Shown here: positions 1-6,864 of the stretch, piece by piece | Layout of the letters: every line of letters starts with the position of its first letter | Position numbering within the stretch: position 1 is the stretch's first letter | Source: Chlamydiia bacterium | GTDB taxonomy: Bacteria > Chlamydiota > Chlamydiia > Chlamydiales > FEN-1388 | Assembly: GCA_023269335.1 (NCBI GenBank) | Contig: JAHFTM010000087.1 | Location: forward strand, 1 to 7,546 | Length of the DNA: 7,546 nt | Reading direction: 5' to 3' | Notes under the pieces: generated by a model | Told to the model about the DNA's origin: nothing | Database searches by the model: none | Seen by the model: the letters and a program-made list of their open reading frames with translations, nothing else | Made by a program: the position numbers and the translations under genes

Positions 1-357
1 ATTCAAGAAAATAAAGGGCGCCTGAAGCAGCTTGAACGATCCATTGACACAACGATAATGCGCACTGTAACCGATACGCGCAGACGCTTTGAGACAAAAG
101 GTTTCTCACAAAAAATCCCACAGCTATTACAAAAAGAGCTTCAACAAAAAAAGCAGAATCTCAGCTCTCTTGCCAACCACCTTGCCTCTTTAAACCCAAA
201 GTCCCTCTTAAGTAAAGGCTACAGTATCCTCTTTTCGCAAAAAGATGGTTCGGTTATAAACAAAGTTATGAACGTCAAGCAAGGTGATGAGATACGTATC
301 CTCTTAGCTGACGGGCAATTAAATGCTCAAATTACAGAGAGACATGAATCAACCTGA
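1..357 (+). CDS. xseA: Exodeoxyribonuclease VII large subunit, C-terminal part (5' truncated by window)
   Basis: The frame is open from the first base, so only the last 118 residues are visible. XseA is the large subunit of exonuclease VII, which with many copies of XseB degrades single-stranded DNA to short oligonucleotides in repair and recombination. The visible part begins with a long charged, Lys/Gln-rich helix (about residues 1-62 of the fragment) typical of the coiled-coil arm. It is followed by the family's C-terminal signature: [14 protein letters not shown] at 64-77, then KDGSV at 81-85 and [13 protein letters not shown] at 95-107, which match the usual 'LsPl.tLaRGYsil...dG.vi...v..GD.l.i.l.dG' segment. 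The TGA stop lies inside the start region of xseB, so the two subunits are probably co-translated. The nuclease domain itself lies upstream of the window and cannot be checked. The coordinates start at the window edge, not at a true start codon. Confidence 0.93.
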   Translation: MQENKGRLKQLERSIDTTIMRTVTDTRRRFETKGFSQKIPQLLQKELQQKKQNLSSLANHLASLNPKSLLSKGYSILFSQKDGSVINKVMNVKQGDEIRILLADGQLNAQITERHEST

Positions 358-622
358 AAATATGAAAGCCTCTAATACTCCTGCGCCAAATTCATTTGAA
401 CAAACCTTTGCGCGACTTGAAGCCATCTTAGAGACGCTGAACTCCGGCCATGCCAGTTTAGAAGAAGCGCTGAAACTCTATGAAGAAGCAGACAAGCTTA
501 TCATTCAATGTTCAAAGAAACTGCAAGATGCTGAACGTAAAATTGAAGTACTCATGAAAGGACGTCAAGGAGAGCTGCAGCTTTCTGATAGTCAAAAGCC
601 TCTTACACAAGAGATGCAATGA
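344..622 (+). CDS. xseB: Exodeoxyribonuclease VII small subunit
   Basis: This is the small helical subunit of exonuclease VII, which binds the coiled-coil arm of XseA. With the ATG at 344 the product is 92 residues, close to the family's usual 75-90. The XseB core is clear: [19 protein letters not shown] (17-35), then [17 protein letters not shown] (37-53), then a Lys-rich helix ending in [10 protein letters not shown] (64-73). The YEEAD wording is shared with chlamydial XseB proteins as I recall them. The start is uncertain. In-frame ATGs occur at 323, 344 and 362 and none has a well-spaced Shine-Dalgarno sequence (an AGAGAGA run lies only one base before 344). Starting at 323 would add seven residues and overlap xseA by 35 bases; 344 overlaps it by 14. 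The TGA stop overlaps the nadK ATG, so the gene sits between two translationally coupled partners. Confidence 0.9.
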   Translation: MNQPENMKASNTPAPNSFEQTFARLEAILETLNSGHASLEEALKLYEEADKLIIQCSKKLQDAERKIEVLMKGRQGELQLSDSQKPLTQEMQ

Positions 623-1461
623 TCATCGCCCTCTTTCCAAATCCATTAAAACCGCAAGCCAAAAACTTAGCCATTGGCATACGGGAATTTTTAACGCATA
701 AAGGCATTACTGTTGTTGCTGATGATGTGGAAGCAAGTTATTTAGGGGCCTCTCCTCTTTCCTCAATAGACCCAAAAACAATCGATTTTTCAATTTCTAT
801 GGGTGGAGATGGCACTATCTTACGCTTTGTCCATCGCTACCCTCATCTGCAAGCGCCAATTATTGGTGTCAATCTTGGAAGCCTTGGCTTTTTGGCAGAC
901 ATCCCTGTTTCTGAGGTCTATCCTTCACTCTTAGAGATCATCAACGGCAACTACATTATCCAAGAGCGCATGATGATGGATGGCATGACTATCAACGGGC
1001 AAGAATGTTTTGCCGTAAACGAAATTGTCATCCATAGGGCAAAAAATCCCTGCCTCATCGACCTTTCTATCCACGTCGACGGCGTCTATCTCAACACCTT
1101 CTCAGCCGATGGCCTTATCATCTCTTCACCTTCAGGCTCTACAGCCTATTCGCTTGCTGCCGGCGGCCCGATCCTTACCCCAGAACTTGAGGCCTTTGTC
1201 ATCACTCCAATCTGCCCTCATACAGTATCTAACAGACCTGTAGTGCTAATGCCAAAAGAAGAGCTTCAAGTGCAGTACTTAAGCGAGCATGAACCTGTGG
1301 AGATTATCTATGATGGCTTTTGCGACTTCACCATGAAAACAGGTGAAGTCTTTCAGATTCGTAAGGCCAAACGCACCTTTAAACTTGTCAGTCTACACAC
1401 GCACGATTACTTTTCTACGCTGCGTACAAAACTCAATTGGGCAGGCACCTTAAAATCGTAA
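619..1461 (+). CDS. nadK: NAD kinase (ATP-dependent NAD(+) phosphorylation to NADP(+))
   Basis: The product is 280 residues, a normal length for bacterial NAD kinase, the only enzyme that makes NADP+ from NAD+. All family landmarks are present: [11 protein letters not shown] (60-70) with the GGDGT nucleotide-binding motif; NLGSLGFL (85-92); the VNE motif (133-135); and the long signature at 164-184, which contains [15 protein letters not shown] and [18 protein letters not shown] (195-207) follows, then YDG at 231-233 and the C-terminal RTKLNW segment (269-274). The enzyme is cytoplasmic and normally oligomeric. The ATG is fixed by the ATGA overlap with the xseB stop and by a weak AAGAG five bases upstream, so translation is probably coupled to xseB. 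Grouping with exonuclease VII genes has no obvious biochemical logic and looks like a convenience operon. No truncation or missing catalytic residue is visible. Confidence 0.97.
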   Translation: MIIALFPNPLKPQAKNLAIGIREFLTHKGITVVADDVEASYLGASPLSSIDPKTIDFSISMGGDGTILRFVHRYPHLQAPIIGVNLGSLGFLADIPVSEVYPSLLEIINGNYIIQERMMMDGMTINGQECFAVNEIVIHRAKNPCLIDLSIHVDGVYLNTFSADGLIISSPSGSTAYSLAAGGPILTPELEAFVITPICPHTVSNRPVVLMPKEELQVQYLSEHEPVEIIYDGFCDFTMKTGEVFQIRKAKRTFKLVSLHTHDYFSTLRTKLNWAGTLKS

Positions 1462-1538
1462 AGCATTGTTATAAATAACCATTATATCGCCTCTTTTCCT
1501 TCTCAGCACAATTTCTGGCATTGATAGCATCGACAGCC

Positions 1539-2351
1539 CTATTTTGAAGGAATGGTTTCATAGATGAATTCAATATTTGGACAATGTTCCTTAGCATTTT
1601 TCTTCAACACTTGGCTAATATTACACCCGGTAAGAATAACTGTTTTTAATTTTGGATAACTATCTTGTGCTCTGAGGAGAAATTTGAAAAAAGCGTATTC
1701 GTGTATATCCTTATTGTGGCTTAAGTCAATTTTTTCAAGCGAACTCACCTCGCCTTGATCATAAGCAAACTCAATGCTCGCAAATGAATTCAAAAATCCA
1801 GGTGTATTATGTGCTACTACCTCTCGTAGCTGTGGTAACATCTGAAAAACAAAGGTCAATGCTTGATCGATAGAAAGGGAAGAGAGATCCGTTTCTCCTG
1901 TTGTCATGATGCGATGACCTGAGCTCCAAATATTACCGACACGCACATATGCAGCACAGTTAAGCCCTGATAGATCTATACAATCGACTTGAGCGAGATC
2001 TATTGCCTCATTTTTGATAAAGGCCTCAAAAGATGCTCTTGCCTTGTCCCAAGTAGTTCCATTCCTATACCACACCTGATAAGCATAGCAGCGATCCAAA
2101 AAATATCTTCTGACTTTCTTCTCAGGACTATTTATCAAATAATCATCTATTATCCTACACTCACTAATAGGTAGAATAGTGTTCATCGCTGAGAAAATCG
2201 CTTTCACTCTAGCTGTATCTTCTGTCTCTAACTGTACTGCTTTCAATCCACCTTCTATCGCCAACACTCCTTCAGAAGCTGTCTGAACTGCCTGCCCATT
2301 TTCTAACCACGCAGTTTGTCTTAATGAACTATCTTGTATAATTGAAGCCAT
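1539..2351 (-). CDS. LRR-like hypothetical protein, candidate host-interaction protein
   Basis: I do not recognise this 270-residue protein as a named family. The C-terminal half looks like degenerate leucine-rich repeats of the ribonuclease-inhibitor type. IDLSGLNC sits at 125-132, LPQLREVVAHN at 172-182, LEKIDLSHNKDI at 205-216 followed by a helical stretch, and LKTVILTGCNI at 235-245 followed by another helix and CPNIEFIYE. The N-terminal half is polar at first (Ser/Gln/Thr-rich residues 1-25), then has a basic and aromatic block (RRYFLDRCYAYQVWYRNGTTW, residues 81-101) with no match I can name. No Sec signal peptide or membrane helix is visible, so export by that route is unlikely; type III export is possible but unproven. 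The ATG is supported by AAGGA nine bases upstream. It lies 78 bases downstream of the ankyrin-kinase gene on the same strand, so co-transcription is plausible. It ends in convergent orientation with nadK. Confidence 0.78.
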   Translation of the reverse strand: MASIIQDSSLRQTAWLENGQAVQTASEGVLAIEGGLKAVQLETEDTARVKAIFSAMNTILPISECRIIDDYLINSPEKKVRRYFLDRCYAYQVWYRNGTTWDKARASFEAFIKNEAIDLAQVDCIDLSGLNCAAYVRVGNIWSSGHRIMTTGETDLSSLSIDQALTFVFQMLPQLREVVAHNTPGFLNSFASIEFAYDQGEVSSLEKIDLSHNKDIHEYAFFKFLLRAQDSYPKLKTVILTGCNISQVLKKNAKEHCPNIEFIYETIPSK

Positions 2352-2429
2352 TTTTTACATTCCTTAATCACTATTTATAACTAAATTATTCTATGACGTA
2401 TTTCAGTTTTTTAGCTACAAAAATTGATC
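2352..2429 (-). promoter_or_regulatory. AT-rich spacer between the kinase gene and the LRR-like gene
   Basis: This 78-base spacer carries the translation signals for the LRR-like gene. A TATAAA sequence on the minus strand (2379-2374) could be a -10 element, but no matching -35 hexamer is present at the usual distance. It is therefore equally possible that the LRR-like gene is read through from the kinase gene upstream. The short AT-rich dyad near 2404-2426 does not make a convincing terminator. Confidence 0.3.
2361..2365 (-). promoter_or_regulatory. Ribosome binding site of the LRR-like gene
   Basis: AAGGA on the minus strand lies nine bases before the ATG whose first base is 2351, separated by an A-rich spacer. 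It supports this start codon. The spacing and motif are identical to those of the kinase gene upstream. Confidence 0.7.
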
Positions 2430-5039
2430 TCATATCAGAGATCGAATTTCTGCAATTAAGCTCTTTACTTCAGCGAGTAGTTCGTCAGCATCAAGTCTTT
2501 CATCTGGATCTTCTTTCATCATCTTTTCAAGCAGTAAAAAAACCTTGTACTGTGCTTTATCTTGCAGACTTAAAGCCCCGGTTGCCTCTAATTTTTTAAA
2601 GTTTTCAAGAGGGTCTAACAGCTCCTTTTTAAGACGCGCTTTAAAAGTAGCCTGATCAATTTGATCTAAATCTTCAGCCCAAGAAAACTCCATTTTCTTT
2701 CCTGAATAAATTGCCTTCAAAGTCATAGCACAAGCCCAAATATCTGTTTTCTTCAAATCAACATTCTCTATTCTTACTTTTGAAAAACAAAGCTCTGGGG
2801 GTGTGTTTGAGGGCGAACCGTAGGCTCTTTGCTTGTAAGGCGACCAGGCAGGAAGCGCCCTTTTAGTAAAGACTGCTGTGCCAAAATCACTTATTTTACC
2901 TCTTTTTTTACCAGCTTCATCCCGTGTGACATAACAGTTGGCAACTTTCATATCTCCATGCACAATATGGCGAGCATGCATATCACAAAGACCTGAGACG
3001 ATATCTTGAAAAATTTCTAGACGCTCAAGAACCTGAGGAAGAGCCCTCTCTTCAACATCATTCAATGCATGTTCAAGATCACTTTCTCCCATCTCTACTA
3101 TCATCCCAAGCTGATTTAATTGCCCTTCAATTTCTAGCCGCGCAGTGTGGGTACGAATGACTGATGGCGAACTATTCAACTCAAGGCTCACCTCAATTTC
3201 ATGCTGCCGCTCTTCTCTCTGGTTTTGTGTTCTTTCAGTAAGCAGATGCACTGCAGGAATAGGCTTTGAAGCAACTTCTGCAGCTAAAGTAAACAGTACC
3301 GTAGTGTGGGCTTTCTTAAACGTTCCCTCTCCAAGTTTATGCCCAGTAATCACAGAGAGCCTTCCTTGATCTTTGAAAAGCTTCCAGCCTTCTGGAAGCA
3401 CTCTGCCTTCAAGAGCAAGGTAGCCTGCTCCTTGCAGTACTTTTTGCTTTACAGCCTCTACTTTTGGAATATCATGCGCTACAATTATGGCTGTAGCCAA
3501 GGCTTCTTGCACTCGAAGATGGGCTGACTTCACGCCTTTAGAGATCTCTTTGTACTGCTCGATAATTATTTGCAGCTCTTCTTGTGTAGGGCGTGTAATT
3601 CGTGCGCAACTCAGCTCTTTAAGGATTTGATGTACTGCTTCAGCTGAAAGTTTCGCATGCACAAGGTCATGCTTGAACAGATTGAGATTCAGCTCACAAG
3701 CAAGTGCCCCTTTTGGCATGTTTTTCTCTAATACAAAAGCACACCTTAGGGCATCAAGCGAAGCTAGATCCTTAGCTTTTAAAGCGTCATACTGTTCGCA
3801 GATAGCTTGCATGGTTTTGAGATGCTGGGCAACTAGCCCTTGTTTAGGAACTGCCTTTTGAAACCCTGCGACAATAAGCTCAACTGCTGATGCAGGAAGC
3901 TCTAGCTTTAACAGCTCATTCCACCAAAGCTCTGTGTGATCAGTCGCTTGGATAGTTTGCACCAGGCGCTCTACAACAGCCTCAATAATTGCCTGCTGGT
4001 TATTTTGACAGGCTAATTCTAAAACAGTTTTGCCACTACTTTTTAAAAGTAAGTTCTCTCGACTTGCCGCTTTTATCAACTTTTTTGCTATTTCATCATG
4101 CTGGTGCATCTTTTTAGGTTTTGATTCAGCTGATAAATAACAGAGCTTATGGAGTGCCCGTTGGCGTGTGTAACCACCAATTGCAAAAAGATCAACTTTT
4201 TCAGACTCAATCAGCTTCTGCACACAGCTGACATGACCTTTAAGATAGGCAAGCTCAAATATTGTTTCATCACTGTCATTTTTAGCGTTCAACTGTTCTT
4301 TAGTTGCTCCTGCGAGAATGGTAGGGAAAAAACCTTCAGTAAAAAATGTGGGCTTCATCGAACAAATGAGATGTCCCATGCTGTTATTGACCTCATCTAC
4401 CACGCCTTCGTGTTGCATGAGCTTTAAAAGCGCAAGGTCTTGATAGGTAACTGCTTCTCGAACAATCGTGCCTACAGTTGCAAGCCCATTAAGAGCGCCT
4501 AGCATCTCTTTAAGCTTTGCTTTGGAACACGCTTTGAGATCATCGTAGCCAATTCGAATTGCACCCTTTCCTACAGCTGTAATGATTGCTTTGACAACAT
4601 CTGCTCTGCCTAAACGAATAGCATTGCGAAGTGGTGCTAGTAAATAGTTTTGAGATTCAATTTCAGCAAGCAGCTGAGGCTTTCTCATTTTTACAGCTTC
4701 GTAGATTTTGATAGTTGCAAGCGTCGTTGCATCAATGCGCTCTGCACCTTTTTTCCCAACATTATAAGCTTCAATTTGCTGCGTTAAGCCTATGCTTACC
4801 AAGCCATGTTCTGCGCAGAAAGAAACGATCTCTTTAAAATTTGTTTTAATACTTCCTATCGCATCTTTAATATACTCTCTTGCTTGTAGTCGGTCATAAA
4901 CTAACTGTTTTTTGCGCAAAATAAGCCGCGGAGCTCCACTTCCTCTGCTTTCACCTGAGTTTTTTGCTTTTTGAATATCAACAAGCCACTGCTGTAAAGC
5001 ATCCTCATTATGAGGGAGATGTGCTTCAAATCTAACCAT
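2430..5039 (-). CDS. Ankyrin-repeat protein with C-terminal Ser/Thr protein kinase domain (beta-3 lysine absent)
   Basis: This is an 869-residue multidomain protein. Residues 131-360 contain about four to five degenerate ankyrin repeats; the clearest are ETIFELAYLKGHVSCVQKLI (258-277), ALHKLC (295-300) and SGKTVLELACQNNQQAIIEA (335-354). Residues 360-560 are helical and unassigned. A eukaryotic-type kinase domain spans about 565-869: glycine loop GEGTF (570-574), likely alpha-C Glu614, hinge IVEMGESDL (647-655), catalytic HGDMKVAN (694-701, a non-RD version with Asp696, Lys698 and Asn701), DFG (718-720), PPE (747-749), DIW (766-768) and Arg848 in PDERLDADELL. The beta-3 lysine is replaced by His598 in PAVHLL, while Lys575/Lys576 sit in the glycine loop. 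Activity is therefore likely but not certain. There is no Sec signal or membrane helix. AAGGA nine bases upstream fixes the ATG. The ankyrin plus kinase design suggests a secreted host-directed effector; that role is inferred. Confidence 0.93.
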   Translation of the reverse strand: MVRFEAHLPHNEDALQQWLVDIQKAKNSGESRGSGAPRLILRKKQLVYDRLQAREYIKDAIGSIKTNFKEIVSFCAEHGLVSIGLTQQIEAYNVGKKGAERIDATTLATIKIYEAVKMRKPQLLAEIESQNYLLAPLRNAIRLGRADVVKAIITAVGKGAIRIGYDDLKACSKAKLKEMLGALNGLATVGTIVREAVTYQDLALLKLMQHEGVVDEVNNSMGHLICSMKPTFFTEGFFPTILAGATKEQLNAKNDSDETIFELAYLKGHVSCVQKLIESEKVDLFAIGGYTRQRALHKLCYLSAESKPKKMHQHDEIAKKLIKAASRENLLLKSSGKTVLELACQNNQQAIIEAVVERLVQTIQATDHTELWWNELLKLELPASAVELIVAGFQKAVPKQGLVAQHLKTMQAICEQYDALKAKDLASLDALRCAFVLEKNMPKGALACELNLNLFKHDLVHAKLSAEAVHQILKELSCARITRPTQEELQIIIEQYKEISKGVKSAHLRVQEALATAIIVAHDIPKVEAVKQKVLQGAGYLALEGRVLPEGWKLFKDQGRLSVITGHKLGEGTFKKAHTTVLFTLAAEVASKPIPAVHLLTERTQNQREERQHEIEVSLELNSSPSVIRTHTARLEIEGQLNQLGMIVEMGESDLEHALNDVEERALPQVLERLEIFQDIVSGLCDMHARHIVHGDMKVANCYVTRDEAGKKRGKISDFGTAVFTKRALPAWSPYKQRAYGSPSNTPPELCFSKVRIENVDLKKTDIWACAMTLKAIYSGKKMEFSWAEDLDQIDQATFKARLKKELLDPLENFKKLEATGALSLQDKAQYKVFLLLEKMMKEDPDERLDADELLAEVKSLIAEIRSLI

Positions 5040-5132
5040 ATTTTTTCATCCTTATATTAAATATTAGTTTACATAGAAATACCTATTCTATACAATGGCA
5101 AATTATAGATAACTAAACATGTATTTTAAATT
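5040..5132. promoter_or_regulatory. Divergent AT-rich intergenic region between two kinase-fold genes
   Basis: This 93-base region separates the starts of the ankyrin-kinase gene (minus) and the PI-kinase-like gene (plus), so promoters for both must lie here or inside the neighbouring genes. On the plus strand TATAGA at 5104-5109 is a reasonable -10 candidate, which would leave a leader of only about 15 bases. On the minus strand TATAGA (5092-5087) is a matching candidate. Neither has a recognisable TTGACA-like -35. ATAGAA (5073-5078) and TTCTAT (5086-5091) form a small inverted repeat with a 7-base centre. It overlaps the minus-strand -10 candidate and could be an operator, but 6-bp arms in AT-rich DNA are weak evidence. 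Confidence 0.4.
5049..5053 (-). promoter_or_regulatory. Ribosome binding site of the ankyrin-kinase gene
   Basis: AAGGA on the minus strand is followed by a nine-base spacer (TGAAAAAAT) and then the ATG at 5039. It supports this start for the 869-residue protein. Confidence 0.7.
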
Positions 5133-6851
5133 ATGGCAACTTTAAATTCTTCTTCAGTTTTTGTAGCAGCTAATAATCATTTTCAGCATCCAATTGAGGG
5201 TTCTACTCCTCAGAAATCTATAACAGTACATACCGTCGTAAAACCGCAACTCACCAACCTGGTCTTAAAAGCTGCACAAATTTTACCCGCAGCACAGGTA
5301 GCCAAGAAAGATGAACTCAGCCAAGAACTTATAATCACTCTTCAAAAAGCGATCAACGCTCTCGATGACAAATATGGAGTTCCATTTTCAAGTAAACTTT
5401 CCACAACTTCCTACCAGCGGCTAAAAACTCTTAGCCCTCTACATACACAGCTCACCGCCGAAGGCAAAATTGCCGTTGAAAAAACGACAGCTATCTTCCA
5501 AGAGCTTGCTTTAGACTACACACTACAGAGTGCACAAAAACACGCACACATAGCTTCAAACCTTTTGTATAATCATCTTTTTGGCGGCGCCATTTTACAA
5601 CAGGAAAAAGTTGACGCTCTGTACGATGAGGTCGTTCTTAAAAGTACTATATCTATTACGCAACGCTCAGACGATGATTGTAACAATCCCTCTTTTCTTA
5701 TCACCTGCGCAACGACAAAAAAGCCAGTTGCCTTATTAAAGCGACCAAGGAGCTCTTATGAAGCGTCGCATCAGCGTCTCATAGAAAATTTTCCTCTTTA
5801 TCATTCAAACACTCGTGAAGTAATTGGATATGAAACAGATGCTCTCTTAGGCTTTGATAGTACGCCAGTTACGTTAAGAGTCCTCTGCGAAACTCAAGAA
5901 GGTAGTGTAAAAGATACTACTGAGCCAAATGAAGCGGTGATACAAGCTCTCATTCCGAACGTAACCGTCTTTTCTTCTACGATCACACAAAAAGATGGAG
6001 GAGCACTCCTTAAGTCAATAGATACAAGCCACTGCCAGATTGCTGCTATTGCGGGTATCATTAAGGGCTTGGCTGCCGGTCACATTGGCAACTACATTAT
6101 GGGAGAAGATCCTGCTACGAAAAAACTCATCGATATTTTTGAATTTGATCATAAAGAGTGTATGGTTCCCTTCAACAAAATGCCTCTTGTATACAAGGTG
6201 CGTCGCTATGGTGATCAAGGAACTGTGTATTGTGAAGACCTTGAGAAAAAGGCAGCTCTTTTAGACGAAGAATTTAAAAAGCTAGATCAAGAAAAAGCCC
6301 CTACAGACGCATCTAAAGAGTTAAAAGATAAAAAAGTACTCGAACGCAAGGAACTCATAGAGCGCATCAAAACAGAACGTGCAAGTATTCAAATGGGTAG
6401 ACTTTCCATCATGGGCCTTCCTCAAAATAATGAGCCTCTTCAAAGAGCAACACTTTTGATTCTAGCCCACCCTTCGTTGCAAATTTTACTGGAAGGTCAC
6501 CATGCAAGTATGCAAAAGAACAATTATGAGATTCAACAGTGTGCCCTTACTGCCCAAAAAGAGCGTGTAACACGCCTTCGCGAGCTTGCAGAAATTGAGC
6601 TTGCAAAGGCTACAGTCACAATGACACCTCGCGATATGTATTTTGATATTTATGGCGGCAGAGCTCTTTTTGAAATGGCAACAAAAAAATACTACCCCTC
6701 AATTGTCATATTTAATAATATTGTAGGCTCTTCCTACCGAACAGAGTTTAAAGATCTATCTCTCCCCGATACAATGCTAGGAAGATCGAAAGACAAGCCA
6801 TCGCAAAATCCTGAAGCAGCTCGAAATTTTCAAGTTCTTTATACAAAATAA
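5133..6851 (+). CDS. Hypothetical protein with a probable PI3/4-kinase-like core and a coiled-coil segment
   Basis: The product is 572 residues with no firm family name. The middle resembles the PI3/4-kinase-like fold. FLITCATTKKPVALLKRP (188-205) resembles the ATP-binding strand with Lys203. EVIGYETDALLGFDSTPVTLRV (229-250) closely follows the family pattern 'E..aY.lD.lLGf..vP.T'. GHIGNYIM (316-323) matches the 'DRH.gNyl' loop, and FEFDHKECMVP (336-346) matches the 'iD.gl.fP' metal-binding segment (Asp339). Where the loop's catalytic Asp is expected the protein has Ala315. Residues 365-425 are a Lys/Glu-rich likely coiled coil. Another charged helix spans about 460-495. The first 30 residues are Ser/Thr/Asn-rich with no Sec signal, which would suit type III secretion but does not prove it. 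There is no Shine-Dalgarno before the ATG; the ATG at 5119 is out of frame. The gene diverges from the ankyrin-kinase gene. It could instead be a protein of unrelated fold. Confidence 0.85.
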   Translation: MATLNSSSVFVAANNHFQHPIEGSTPQKSITVHTVVKPQLTNLVLKAAQILPAAQVAKKDELSQELIITLQKAINALDDKYGVPFSSKLSTTSYQRLKTLSPLHTQLTAEGKIAVEKTTAIFQELALDYTLQSAQKHAHIASNLLYNHLFGGAILQQEKVDALYDEVVLKSTISITQRSDDDCNNPSFLITCATTKKPVALLKRPRSSYEASHQRLIENFPLYHSNTREVIGYETDALLGFDSTPVTLRVLCETQEGSVKDTTEPNEAVIQALIPNVTVFSSTITQKDGGALLKSIDTSHCQIAAIAGIIKGLAAGHIGNYIMGEDPATKKLIDIFEFDHKECMVPFNKMPLVYKVRRYGDQGTVYCEDLEKKAALLDEEFKKLDQEKAPTDASKELKDKKVLERKELIERIKTERASIQMGRLSIMGLPQNNEPLQRATLLILAHPSLQILLEGHHASMQKNNYEIQQCALTAQKERVTRLRELAEIELAKATVTMTPRDMYFDIYGGRALFEMATKKYYPSIVIFNNIVGSSYRTEFKDLSLPDTMLGRSKDKPSQNPEAARNFQVLYTK

Positions 6852-6864
6852 AACAATACTTTTT

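Noticed and set aside
1025..1243. Forward open frame of 72 codons inside nadK
   Set aside because: It lies wholly within the well-supported nadK frame, is Ser/Leu/Pro-rich low-complexity sequence and has no ribosome binding site; it is a shadow.
1462..1538. Possible bidirectional terminator between the convergent nadK and LRR-like genes
   Set aside because: The only dyad seen is GTTATAAATAAC at 1468-1479, with 5-bp AT-rich arms and no GC stem or U tract; too weak to call.
2404..2426. AT-rich inverted repeat just after the kinase stop codon, considered as a terminator
   Set aside because: The centre TAGCTA leaves no loop, the outer arms contain mismatches and there is no GC-rich stem.
3306..3335. 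Shared ancestry of the ankyrin-kinase with eukaryotic WNK kinases
   Set aside because: Apart from the lysine relocation nothing else resembles WNK specifically, and the catalytic loop (HGD instead of HRD) differs; convergence is the simpler reading.
4149..4427. Forward open frame of 92 codons opposite the ankyrin region
   Set aside because: It is antisense to strongly supported ankyrin-repeat coding sequence, and its product shows no recognisable domain.
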